A stretch of 13,076 bases of DNA from Chloroflexota bacterium. Lineage in GTDB: Bacteria; Chloroflexota; Dormibacteria; Dormibacterales; Dormibacteraceae. Each line of letters opens with the position of its first letter. The stretch's first letter is position 1. Made by a program: the position numbers and the translations under genes. Location of the stretch: positions 1 to 13,076 of the forward strand of contig VBJR01000074.1 of NCBI GenBank assembly GCA_005880175.1. The letters run 5' to 3'. Below, piece after piece: positions 6,454-13,076 of this stretch. The notes under the pieces are model-generated. The model made no database searches. It was not told the origin of the DNA and saw only the letters and a program-made list of their open reading frames with translations.

Positions 6454-7266
6454 TCAGAACACGCCCTCCTCGCCCAGGCGCTTCACCGCCCAGTTGGCGC
6501 CGACCACCAGCAGCGTGCCCACGGCGCCCTTCACCAGGCCCACGGCCGCGCTCAGGCCCCAGTCGCCGGCCACCACCCCGTTGAAGTACACGAACGTGTC
6601 CAGCACCTGGCCGGCCTGGGCGCCCACGTTCGGCTCCTGGAGCAGGATCTGCTCGAAGCCGACCGTGAGAATGCTGCCCAGGCGCAGGATCAGCAGCAGC
6701 ACGACCACACCCCGGATGCCCGGCAGCGACACGTGGCGCAGCCGCCGCCACGGGCCCGCGCCGTCGATGGCGGCCGACTCGTACAGGCTCAGGTCGATCG
6801 CCGTCAGCGCCGCCAGGAAGATGATCGTGCCCCAGCCCACCTCCTTCCAGACGTCCTGCAGCACCATCAGCGGCTTGAAGAAGTCCGGGTTCGCCATCAC
6901 GCTGACCGTGTGCATCCCGCTCGTCCGCAGGACCTGGTTGACCAGCCTCGACTCGCTCATCAGCGAGTTGAGCAGCAGCGCCAGCGCGATCGGCGCCGGG
7001 AAGTACAGGACCAGCTGCAGGCCGCTGATGACCAGCGTGTTGACCAGCGCGGTGCCCACGTCGGGCGTCGTGAACAGGTCGGCGAAGTTCTGCAGGCCGA
7101 CCCACGCGCTGTCCGCGAACCCCAGGTACGGCGAGTAGTCCTGGAACGCGATCACGTTGCCGAGCAGCGGCACGTACCGGAACACCACGACGAACAGCAC
7201 GCCGGGCAGCAGCAGCGCGTACATCCAGCGCTCGCGCCAGATGCGCGTCCGCAGCGACGTCGTCAC
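6454..7266 (-). CDS. CUT1 sugar ABC transporter permease, LplB/YteP type, with apparent internal deletion
   Basis: This is the partner permease of the LplC-like protein. The N-terminus (WMYALLLPGVLFVVVFRYVP), the segment DVWKEVGWGTIIFLAALTAI and the EAA loop YESAAIDGAGPWRRLRHVSLPG are characteristic of LplB/YteP. At 270 residues it is shorter than the usual 300-320. After LALLLNSLMSES (residues 94-106) the family normally has a stretch resembling QTVTYLPHFLSWVV, which includes a transmembrane helix. Here the protein jumps directly to VNQVLRTSGMHTVSVMANPD, which is normally found about 35 residues later. The deletion is in frame, so the gene reads through, but a permease lacking one helix would probably have wrong topology. 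GTG 7266 is the start; its GTGA overlaps the stop of the binding-protein gene by 4 nt, so translation is likely coupled. No separate ribosome site is obvious. Confidence 0.88.
   Translation of the reverse strand: MTTSLRTRIWRERWMYALLLPGVLFVVVFRYVPLLGNVIAFQDYSPYLGFADSAWVGLQNFADLFTTPDVGTALVNTLVISGLQLVLYFPAPIALALLLNSLMSESRLVNQVLRTSGMHTVSVMANPDFFKPLMVLQDVWKEVGWGTIIFLAALTAIDLSLYESAAIDGAGPWRRLRHVSLPGIRGVVVLLLILRLGSILTVGFEQILLQEPNVGAQAGQVLDTFVYFNGVVAGDWGLSAAVGLVKGAVGTLLVVGANWAVKRLGEEGVF
6951..6968. repeat. Palindrome with 7-bp arms at the permease deletion junction
   Basis: ACTCGCT at 6951-6957 and AGCGAGT at 6962-6968 are perfect inverted arms around the 4-nt loop CATC. The element lies in the codons for NSLMSES, exactly where the LplB-like permease departs from its family's usual sequence. 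A foldback at this spot could have caused the deletion. Confidence 0.8.
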
Positions 7267-8843
7267 CGGTGCTGGTGGATCGCCTGCTGGAGCTCCTTGC
7301 GGACCTGGTCGCCGCCCTGGCTCCGCCACGTCTGGACGAACTGGTTGAACCCGCTCATCGGGGTCCGGCCCGAGACCAGCGCCTTCACGCTGTCCACGAC
7401 GAGCTGGTTCAGCGTCGGCCCCCGGCGCAGGCTGGACGCCGACACGTAGCCGTAGGCCTGGTCCACCAGCCGCGTCCACGCCTCCTGGTCGGCGTCGCTG
7501 AAGTACTGGCTGCCCGCCGCGTAGTTGACGTTCGGCGGCGTCAGCAGCCGGAACAGGTCGCCGATGTCCGTCGTCCCCTGCGCGTTGCGCGCCGGGTTGC
7601 CGTTGGCCGAGCGCGTGAAGTGCACGCCCTCGATGCCGTAGTTCAGGAACGTGTACTCCTCGCTGCCGAACGGGGACGCGAAGTAGTCGAGGATCTTCAG
7701 CAGCTGCCGGACCTTCCCCGAGTCCTTGCCGACCTTCGACGGGATCATGACCATGCCGTTGTAGCCGGCCGCGTTGAACGTGACCGCCTTGCGGCCCGGG
7801 CCCGCCGGCGGGAGCAGGTGCCGGATCGCGTCCTTGAATCCCAGCTGGGCCAGGAACGGGCGAGTCTGGCCCGAGGCGTACAGCGCGTCCAGGTACGCGC
7901 CGACCCGGCCGCCCTCGAACAGCGAGTAGTGGTTCGCCAGCGTCTGCGCGGCGGCGTCGGGATGGAAGGCGCCCCGCTTGAACAGGTCCTGGCCGAAGGC
8001 GATCGCCTCGCGGAACTCGGTCGTCTCGATGTCCTTGGTCAGGGTGCCGTCCCGGTTCAGGCGCCAGTTGTTGTCCGGGTCCCTGCTCCCGAAGTCCACC
8101 AGCGCCTCGCGGAACGTGTCCGAGCTGGTGATCTGCGCGATCGGGACGCCCACCTTCTGCGCCCAGTCGAAGCGCAGCAGCAGCGACGTCCCGGGCACGG
8201 TGCGGCCGCGGGGCACGCCGTACGTGCGGCCGTTGATGCGCGCGTTCTGCCAGATCTTGGGCGCGATCAGCGCCAGGTTGGGATAGTCGTCGAGCGCGCT
8301 CCCGGTCAGGTGCGACGTGAGGTCCGTGAACGCGCCCTGCTGCACCGCCTGCACCTGCGCCGCCGCGGTCGTGGTGCCGACCGTGCCGCCGAACAGGACC
8401 AGGTCGGGCAGGTCGCCGGACGCCAGCAGCGCCGCGAACTTCTGCTGGAACGACGACGGGTCGGACGCCGCCCAGACCGGCGTGACTGTCACGCCCAGCC
8501 GCCGGTTCAGGTCGGCCCAGTACCGGTTGCCCGGGGCCGGCGGGGGCGGCGCGCTGAACAGGTCCGAGAACCACGTCACCTCGCTCAGCGGCCCGCCGGC
8601 GCCGGGCGTGCCGCTGGTCGCGCGGAACGGCGCGGGCAGTTTGAAGTACGCGAGCGGGATGTTGTGGTCGGTCCAGGGCAGGTCGGGCGGCGCCAGGTGG
8701 CTGTTCGCCGGCAGCGCGACGGAGCTCCCGCTCGTCGCCGCCGGCCCGCCGGAGCTCCCCCCGCCGCACGCCGCCACCAGCAGCGCGCCCGAGCCGGCGA
8801 CACAGCCCTGCAGGAAGTCGCGGCGCGTCAGCTCTACGGTCAT
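7263..8843 (-). CDS. ABC transporter substrate-binding lipoprotein, LipO/YtcQ type
   Basis: A 526-residue extracellular solute-binding protein (CUT1 family 1). The N-terminus has a twin-arginine motif TRRDFLQ (residues 6-12) followed by a hydrophobic stretch and a lipobox VAAC ending at Cys26, then a Gly/Ser-rich linker. It therefore looks like a Tat-exported lipoprotein anchored on the outer face of the cytoplasmic membrane. The mature part shows the family pattern: a ligand-lobe segment GVTVTPVWAASDPSSFQQKF, LASGDLPDLVLFGG, NGRTYGVPRGR and GVHFTRSANGNP. The length of about 500-550 residues fits the LipO group. Start ATG 8843 is well supported by a strong ribosome site GGAGGTGA at 8855-8848. 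The ATG overlaps the stop of the lyase gene (ATGA) and the gene's own stop overlaps the LplB-like start. The likely ligand is a rhamnogalacturonan I oligosaccharide, inferred from the adjacent lyase and rhamnosidase. Confidence 0.93.
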   Translation of the reverse strand: MTVELTRRDFLQGCVAGSGALLVAACGGGSSGGPAATSGSSVALPANSHLAPPDLPWTDHNIPLAYFKLPAPFRATSGTPGAGGPLSEVTWFSDLFSAPPPPAPGNRYWADLNRRLGVTVTPVWAASDPSSFQQKFAALLASGDLPDLVLFGGTVGTTTAAAQVQAVQQGAFTDLTSHLTGSALDDYPNLALIAPKIWQNARINGRTYGVPRGRTVPGTSLLLRFDWAQKVGVPIAQITSSDTFREALVDFGSRDPDNNWRLNRDGTLTKDIETTEFREAIAFGQDLFKRGAFHPDAAAQTLANHYSLFEGGRVGAYLDALYASGQTRPFLAQLGFKDAIRHLLPPAGPGRKAVTFNAAGYNGMVMIPSKVGKDSGKVRQLLKILDYFASPFGSEEYTFLNYGIEGVHFTRSANGNPARNAQGTTDIGDLFRLLTPPNVNYAAGSQYFSDADQEAWTRLVDQAYGYVSASSLRRGPTLNQLVVDSVKALVSGRTPMSGFNQFVQTWRSQGGDQVRKELQQAIHQHR

Positions 8844-10810
8844 CTCGTCACCTCCATGCGGATGGCGTCGTAGACCGCGTTGTATCCAACCGTCGCCGAG
8901 TCGCCGTCCAGGTTGAACGCGATCTCGTTCTGCCCCTGCTGCAGGAGCGAGGCGGGGAACGAGAAGCTGTGCGTCAGCTCGAGGCCCGAGCCGCCGCTTC
9001 GGTACGAGGTGGCGCTCACGTCGGCGACCGGGATGTCCCAGGCCGGCTGCGTGACGCCGTTGACGCGGATGAGGACGTTGGGGTCGTGCCGGGCCGCGTT
9101 CAGCACGTTGCCCGACAGCGCGGCGAGCGCCACGGTCACCGTCGCCGTCGCGCCCGTCGCCGGTGCGTGCCGCAGCGAGAACCGCACGGTCCAGTCGGGC
9201 ATCCGAGTGACGACCGGCGGCGTGGCCGGCGGGCTGTCGGGCGGGTTCAGCGGGACCGGCAGCAGCATCGCCTGGTACTGCACGTAGCCCCAGTCGCGCG
9301 CCGTGCTCTGCCCCACCACGTACGTGACCGCCCCGTTGGGGAAGCGGTCCAGGAACCGCTGCTCCTGCGGCCAGTAGAAGTTGCGCGCCTGCTCGCCGTT
9401 GAAGAACTCTGACGACACGCGGTTCGGCGTCCCGATCTGCCAGACGGTCCGGCCGTTCGACACGGGCGTCCAGGTCAGGTCCGGCAGCCGCAAGCGCTGG
9501 TCGGCGCCCACCGTGACGTCGTCGAGGGTGAACTCGCCGAACGTGCCGGTCCGGTACGCGGACAGCCGGTACGTGCCCGGCCGGACGCCGCTGAGCGTGA
9601 AGCGGCCGTCCTCGTCCGCGTTCACCCAGTACTGGTAGCCCTTCGCCGACCGCTGCCACTCGATGCCGTTCTCGGACAGGACCACGGTGGTGCCCCGCAT
9701 CGAGGCGGAGGACCCGGCCAGCCGCAGCCGGCCGCTGACCGTGCTCCGCTGCTCCCTGGTCGTGTAGCCGGCGAGGCCCAGGCGGTCGTAGAACGCGCGG
9801 TCGAACCCCGGCGTCGCGAACCGCATGGCGTCGCGGCGCATCGCCGCGCCGCTGGTGCCGGTGTTCAGGTACACGAAGAACGGGCCGTACGTCTTGCTCC
9901 AGTCCTCGCCGGCGGCCAGGTCGACCGACTTGGCGCCGTAGTGCGTGCCCTGGTCCATCATCAGCAGCACCGGCGTGGTGTCCGTCTGGTGCGCGGTGAG
10001 CTCCTGCTTCTGCGGCCCGCCGTTCAGCGACTCCTTGTTGGGCTGGACCATCCAGGCCCCGAACCCGCCACCGTACAGGCCGTGCAGCACGTGGTCCTTC
10101 TCGGTGATCGACCAGTCGTACTTCGTGTAGTAGCGCTTCGGGTACTGCGAGCCGAGGCCGGACAGGTCGTACGTGGAGTCCTGCACCGTGCGCGGCGCGT
10201 CCTTGATCGCGGCCGAGATCTCCGCGGGCGTCGGCAGCGTCGACGCGGCCTGCCGCCACGGGGTCTGGCCCGGCTCGTCCTCCAGCGAGATGTTCGTGAA
10301 CAGGTGCGGGTCCACCCGCAGCACCTGGCGCGTCTGCACCAGCGAGGCGGCCGGCATCGACGCCGGGTGCGCGTACTCGGTCGCGATGTGGAAGCCGCTC
10401 TCGCCGCCGCGCAGCACGTAGTGGTGCACGATCGAGAACGGCATGGCCGCCGTCGCCGGATGCGTGATCGTCACGTCCGCGAAGTCGCTGCCCAGCCGCA
10501 CGCCGAGCGTCGTGTCGGCCTGCCCGAGCATGAAGTGACCGAAGCTGCCGTCCGCGTCGAAGTAGCCCATGCCGCCCGACGCGAGCAGCTCGTGGCCGGC
10601 GAGCTGCAGCGAGTCCATCACGTCGTTGCGGCTCGCCACGTGGAACCGGACCTGACCGTTGTCGACCGTGACGCCCGTCGCGTCCTGGACGACCGTCGGT
10701 GCCGGATGGCGCTCGCCGGCGGGCCCGGGCGGCGCGGCCGGCGTCGGGCCGGGCACCCCCAGGACGGCCAGCGTCGCTGCCCACGACAGGAACGCACGCC
10801 ACCTGTCCAT
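8840..10810 (-). CDS. Secreted rhamnogalacturonan lyase, polysaccharide lyase family 4
   Basis: A 656-residue enzyme that cuts the rhamnose-galacturonate backbone of rhamnogalacturonan I by beta-elimination. A signal peptide covers about residues 1-26 (MDRWRAFLSWAATLAVLGVP). The catalytic beta-sandwich covers about 35-350, with the family segments YPKRYYTKYDWS and GGPQKQELTAH. Lys230 and His290 (MMDQGTHYGAKS) are 60 residues apart, the same spacing as catalytic Lys150 and His210 of the Aspergillus aculeatus enzyme, so they are the probable active-site pair. A fibronectin-like domain follows at about 355-441 (DEDGRFTLSGVRPGTYRLSA). Then comes the C-terminal carbohydrate-binding-like domain (TVWQIGTPNRVSSEFF to the end). 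All three PL4 domains are present. Start ATG 10810 gives the signal peptide and has GAGG just upstream; a TTG at 10873 extends the frame but would run through the likely regulatory spacer. The stop overlaps the binding-protein start by 4 nt. Confidence 0.93.
   Translation of the reverse strand: MDRWRAFLSWAATLAVLGVPGPTPAAPPGPAGERHPAPTVVQDATGVTVDNGQVRFHVASRNDVMDSLQLAGHELLASGGMGYFDADGSFGHFMLGQADTTLGVRLGSDFADVTITHPATAAMPFSIVHHYVLRGGESGFHIATEYAHPASMPAASLVQTRQVLRVDPHLFTNISLEDEPGQTPWRQAASTLPTPAEISAAIKDAPRTVQDSTYDLSGLGSQYPKRYYTKYDWSITEKDHVLHGLYGGGFGAWMVQPNKESLNGGPQKQELTAHQTDTTPVLLMMDQGTHYGAKSVDLAAGEDWSKTYGPFFVYLNTGTSGAAMRRDAMRFATPGFDRAFYDRLGLAGYTTREQRSTVSGRLRLAGSSASMRGTTVVLSENGIEWQRSAKGYQYWVNADEDGRFTLSGVRPGTYRLSAYRTGTFGEFTLDDVTVGADQRLRLPDLTWTPVSNGRTVWQIGTPNRVSSEFFNGEQARNFYWPQEQRFLDRFPNGAVTYVVGQSTARDWGYVQYQAMLLPVPLNPPDSPPATPPVVTRMPDWTVRFSLRHAPATGATATVTVALAALSGNVLNAARHDPNVLIRVNGVTQPAWDIPVADVSATSYRSGGSGLELTHSFSFPASLLQQGQNEIAFNLDGDSATVGYNAVYDAIRMEVTR
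8848..8855 (-). promoter_or_regulatory. Strong ribosome binding site of the substrate-binding protein gene
   Basis: GGAGGTGA on the minus strand, four nucleotides before ATG 8843. It is the best Shine-Dalgarno match in the window, lies inside the last codons of the lyase gene, and fixes the binding-protein start. High expression of a binding protein relative to its permeases is usual for such systems. Confidence 0.8.
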
Positions 10811-10900
10811 CGCCTCGTTCTCTCCCTCACTTTCGATCGTTTCGATTGCCTTCGATTCAATCGAGATCAACAAGGACCGTAATGGGCGGGGTTCAGGCTG
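10811..10900 (-). promoter_or_regulatory. AT-richer spacer with phased TTCGAT elements, candidate operator/promoter
   Basis: This spacer between the rhamnosidase stop and the lyase start is clearly poorer in GC than everything around it. On the plus strand TTCGAT occurs at 10832, 10841 and 10851, about one helical turn apart. The last copy forms a perfect 13-bp palindrome TCGATT-C-AATCGA at 10852-10864. This pattern suggests binding of a dimeric regulator in a helically phased array, for example a LacI-type sugar repressor. No regulator gene is in the window, and no convincing -35/-10 pair could be assigned. Confidence 0.5.
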
Positions 10901-13076
10901 TCAAGACGTCTCCACCCGCACCCCGGCGGGTGCGTGGACCTCCAGCACGGCGGGCCGCCGCCAGCGCACGGCGACGGGGCCGCGCTGGGTCGGGACGGTG
11001 CCCTCGGCCCACTCCAGCCCGGCGGACGGCGGCCGGACGCGCACCGCCGCCGCCCCCGGCTCGATCACCGCGACCCCGAGCAGCGCCCGCTGGATCGCGA
11101 CCAGCACGGTGGCGCCCCAGCCGTGAGAGAGGCTGCGGCCGGCCTCCGGCGCGTCCCACGACTCCCACGTGAACGTGCCGCCGCGGGCCAGCACGTTGGC
11201 CCAGCCGGGGCTGTGCTCGTCGGTCAGCAGGCGGACCACGTGGCTCGTCCGGCCGGCGCCGGCCAGCGCGTCGAGCACCCGGTGCGCGGTCATCGGGCCC
11301 ATGCGGATGCCCAGGGCCGCGACGTGGTCGGCGACGGCCGCCCTGCTCGGGGCCGGCGCCACCCCGTACGCCAGCGCGTACGCGTTCGCGATCTGCGAGG
11401 CGTGGGCGCTGGCCGTGCCGTCGCGGTGCAGACCGTCCACGTACACGCCGTCGTCGCGGCGCAGCCGGCGGTCGATGGCCGCCGCCAGCGCCGCGGCGGC
11501 TTCCCGCAGGTCGGCGGCCGGGCGGCCCAGCGCCGCCGCGGCGTCGGCCGTGCGCTCGAGCGCGTCCACAGCCAGGACGTTCACGGACGTCCGGGCGGCG
11601 ACCGCCATGTCGTGGCCGTACCGCATCTCCGGCGGCCAGTCCACGATGCCGCCGGCGTACGGCCCGGAGCCGCCGGCCAGGTCCGTGACCAGGCCGGTGC
11701 CCGGGTCCACGTGCCGGCGCAGGTAGCCGGCGATCGCCCGCATCGGCGCGGAGGCGAGGTCCAGCGTGGCCTCGTCGCCCGACTCCAGGTAGTACGCCCA
11801 GACCCAGCCCGGGAACATCGCGGTGAAGTCGGGGATGTCGCGGCGGCCGTCCCCGTTCGGGTAGACGGCGTTCAGCCGCCCGTCCGGCCAGTACCGCCGC
11901 TGCGACTGCACGAACTCGCGGATCGCCTGCCGGGTGCGGCAGCGCTCGCCGTAGCCGGCCATCAGCGCCAGCGACTGGTTGACCGCGTCGGCCAGGAACT
12001 GGCCCTTCTCCCGCGTCGGCGTGTCCACGAAGTGGTCCTGGGCGGAGTAGAGCGCCGAGCGCAGCGCCAGCTCGAACACCCGGTCGATCGCCGGTTCGGA
12101 GCACCGGAACGTCGCCGCCCGGTCGGGGTCCACCTCCGTGTGCTGCGCCAGCGCCGTGACCTCGGCGTCCTCCGCGACCTCCAGGTAGCGGAACCCGAGC
12201 TCGGTGAACGCCTCGAACCGCTGGGGGCCGTCGCGCTGGACGAACCGGAACGACAGGTCCGTCTCCTGGGTGCCGCGCGTGCGGGAGACGGAGCCGTCGG
12301 CCTCGGTCAGGTAGCCGGCGACCGCCGGGACCTCGTGGCCCGCCGTCCCGGCCGCGAAGCGCACGACCGGCCGGGCCGCCACGACGCGGCCGAAGTCGGC
12401 GACGATCGCGCCCGACCCCAGTCGGGCAAGGCGGGTGGGGGTGACCTCGGCGACGGCCAGGCGCGCCTCGAGGCCGCGCAGGCTCGTGAACGGCGGCGTC
12501 GGGTGCGGTCCGACCACCTCGGGCGCCTCCCAGGCGCGGTCGTCGAAGCCGGGCTGGTCCCAGCCGGCGGGTTCGGCGCGGCCGTCGATCGCCTCCACGT
12601 GGTCGCGGCCGTCGTCGTTCCGGTACGGCGCCGGCAGCCAGGGTCCGCGGGCGACGCGCCAGGCGGCGTCGGTCACGACCACCCGCTCGCCGGCGACCAG
12701 CCGCAGAAGCAGGCCGGGCGCCGCCTCGGGCCGGCCCTGGCCGGAGCCGTTCCAGTGGGTGACGACGGCGATGACGAGCCTGCCGCCGGGGGCGAGGTAC
12801 GGCGTGACGTCGGTGGCCTGTGAGTAGCCCTCGTCCGGATAGGCGGAGGCGGTGCCGCGGTCCACCTCCCGCCCGTTCAGGCGCACCTGGTACCGGTGAT
12901 AGGCGGCGACGTACAGGCGGGCGCGGCCGGCCGGCGCCAGGTGGACCTCCCGGCGCGCCAGCGTGTACTGGTCCGGCTCGTCCGACCGGCGCCGGATCCA
13001 GTCGGCGTGCCAGTCCTCGTCGCGCAGGCCGGTGTCGAACTCGGCAGGCACCGACCAGTCCCCGTCGCCGTCACGG
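10901..13076 (-). CDS. Alpha-L-rhamnosidase, glycoside hydrolase family 78 (5' end beyond the right edge)
   Basis: The reading frame is open to the right window edge. A GTG at 13051 is in frame, but the preceding codons (DGDGDWS) read smoothly into VPAEFDTGLRDEDWHADWI, so the true start is outside. Visible parts, numbered from 13051, are an N-terminal beta domain with the family segments RARLYVAAYHRYQVRLNGREV and YSQATDVTPYL (about 40-90). A further beta region follows, with a catalytic (alpha/alpha)6 barrel from about 315 and a C-terminal beta domain from about 655. The motif DTPTREKGQFLADA contains Asp343 and Glu348, the latter matching the general acid of GH78. TFTWESWDAPE holds Glu630 as probable general base, followed by SLSHGWGA. 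The enzyme would remove alpha-linked rhamnose from rhamnogalacturonan oligosaccharides; whether it is exported cannot be told without the N-terminus. The stop TGA at 10903-10901 lies 90 nt before the lyase start. Confidence 0.92.
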   Translation of the reverse strand, partial: RDGDGDWSVPAEFDTGLRDEDWHADWIRRRSDEPDQYTLARREVHLAPAGRARLYVAAYHRYQVRLNGREVDRGTASAYPDEGYSQATDVTPYLAPGGRLVIAVVTHWNGSGQGRPEAAPGLLLRLVAGERVVVTDAAWRVARGPWLPAPYRNDDGRDHVEAIDGRAEPAGWDQPGFDDRAWEAPEVVGPHPTPPFTSLRGLEARLAVAEVTPTRLARLGSGAIVADFGRVVAARPVVRFAAGTAGHEVPAVAGYLTEADGSVSRTRGTQETDLSFRFVQRDGPQRFEAFTELGFRYLEVAEDAEVTALAQHTEVDPDRAATFRCSEPAIDRVFELALRSALYSAQDHFVDTPTREKGQFLADAVNQSLALMAGYGERCRTRQAIREFVQSQRRYWPDGRLNAVYPNGDGRRDIPDFTAMFPGWVWAYYLESGDEATLDLASAPMRAIAGYLRRHVDPGTGLVTDLAGGSGPYAGGIVDWPPEMRYGHDMAVAARTSVNVLAVDALERTADAAAALGRPAADLREAAAALAAAIDRRLRRDDGVYVDGLHRDGTASAHASQIANAYALAYGVAPAPSRAAVADHVAALGIRMGPMTAHRVLDALAGAGRTSHVVRLLTDEHSPGWANVLARGGTFTWESWDAPEAGRSLSHGWGATVLVAIQRALLGVAVIEPGAAAVRVRPPSAGLEWAEGTVPTQRGPVAVRWRRPAVLEVHAPAGVRVETS

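Noticed and set aside
6350..7105. N-terminal extension of the LplC-like frame over the LplB-like gene
   Set aside because: The extension is Gly/Arg/Pro-rich shadow sequence without permease features; ATG 6349 or GTG 6391 gives a normal-length permease.
7263..10802. Continuous minus-strand frame suggesting a fused 1179-residue protein
   Set aside because: The part before ATG 8843 is an out-of-frame shadow of the PL4 lyase; the strong ribosome site and Tat-lipobox signal fix the real start.
10811..10873. Earlier TTG start for the PL4 lyase adding 21 residues
   Set aside because: It would place repetitive IES-type residues before a good signal peptide and run through the phased TTCGAT spacer; ATG 10810 is better.
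10934..12823. Plus-strand 629-codon frame
   Set aside because: Antisense shadow of the GH78 gene, Arg/Val/Gln-rich without motifs.
1..13076. CRISPR arrays, tRNA or rRNA genes, insertion sequences
   Set aside because: I saw no regularly spaced repeats with unique spacers, no tRNA-like or rRNA sequence, and no transposase motifs.

Overview
The window is very GC-rich DNA, clearly above 70 percent by eye. All well-supported genes lie on the minus strand, so transcription runs from the right edge to the left edge. The base composition, a small protein opening with a SPDGRWRWDGAQW motif, a Tat-lipoprotein solute-binding protein and LplB/LplC-type sugar permeases suggest a high-GC soil or plant-associated bacterium. 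Chloroflexota, Dormibacterota or Actinomycetota are plausible. There is no rRNA or marker gene to decide between them.

Right part (about 5480-13076): a locus for degrading and importing the rhamnogalacturonan I backbone of pectin. In transcription order it holds a GH78 alpha-L-rhamnosidase cut by the right edge, a 90-bp AT-richer spacer with phased TTCGAT elements, a secreted PL4 rhamnogalacturonan lyase, a LipO-type solute-binding lipoprotein, and two CUT1 permeases (LplB-like and LplC-like). Lyase to binding protein and binding protein to LplB-like permease are joined by 4-nt ATGA/GTGA overlaps, a strong sign of one transcript. The inferred scheme is that the lyase cuts rhamnogalacturonan I outside the cell, the binding protein and permeases import the oligosaccharides, and the rhamnosidase releases rhamnose. 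No ABC ATPase gene is present; such systems usually borrow a shared MsmX-type ATPase.

Left part (1 to about 5440): a second compact minus-strand cluster. It holds a small two-helix membrane protein with a DUF2510-like N-terminal motif, a TPR protein, and a large P-loop ATPase resembling the DUF6079 and BrxC/PglY-like ATPases found near phage-defence genes. The ATPase gene runs off the left edge. The cluster may be the edge of a defence or DNA-processing locus, but no partner enzyme is visible.

Two anomalies stand out. The ATPase frame is broken at about 955-1013 by a perfect 59-bp inverted copy of its own sequence at 2233-2291; homologous coding continues to the left in another frame. The LplB-like permease seems to lack an internal stretch of about 35 residues including a transmembrane helix, in frame, and a perfect 7-bp-arm palindrome sits exactly at the junction. 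Both may be template-switch or fold-back events in the organism, or amplification/assembly artefacts. Read-level evidence is needed to tell.
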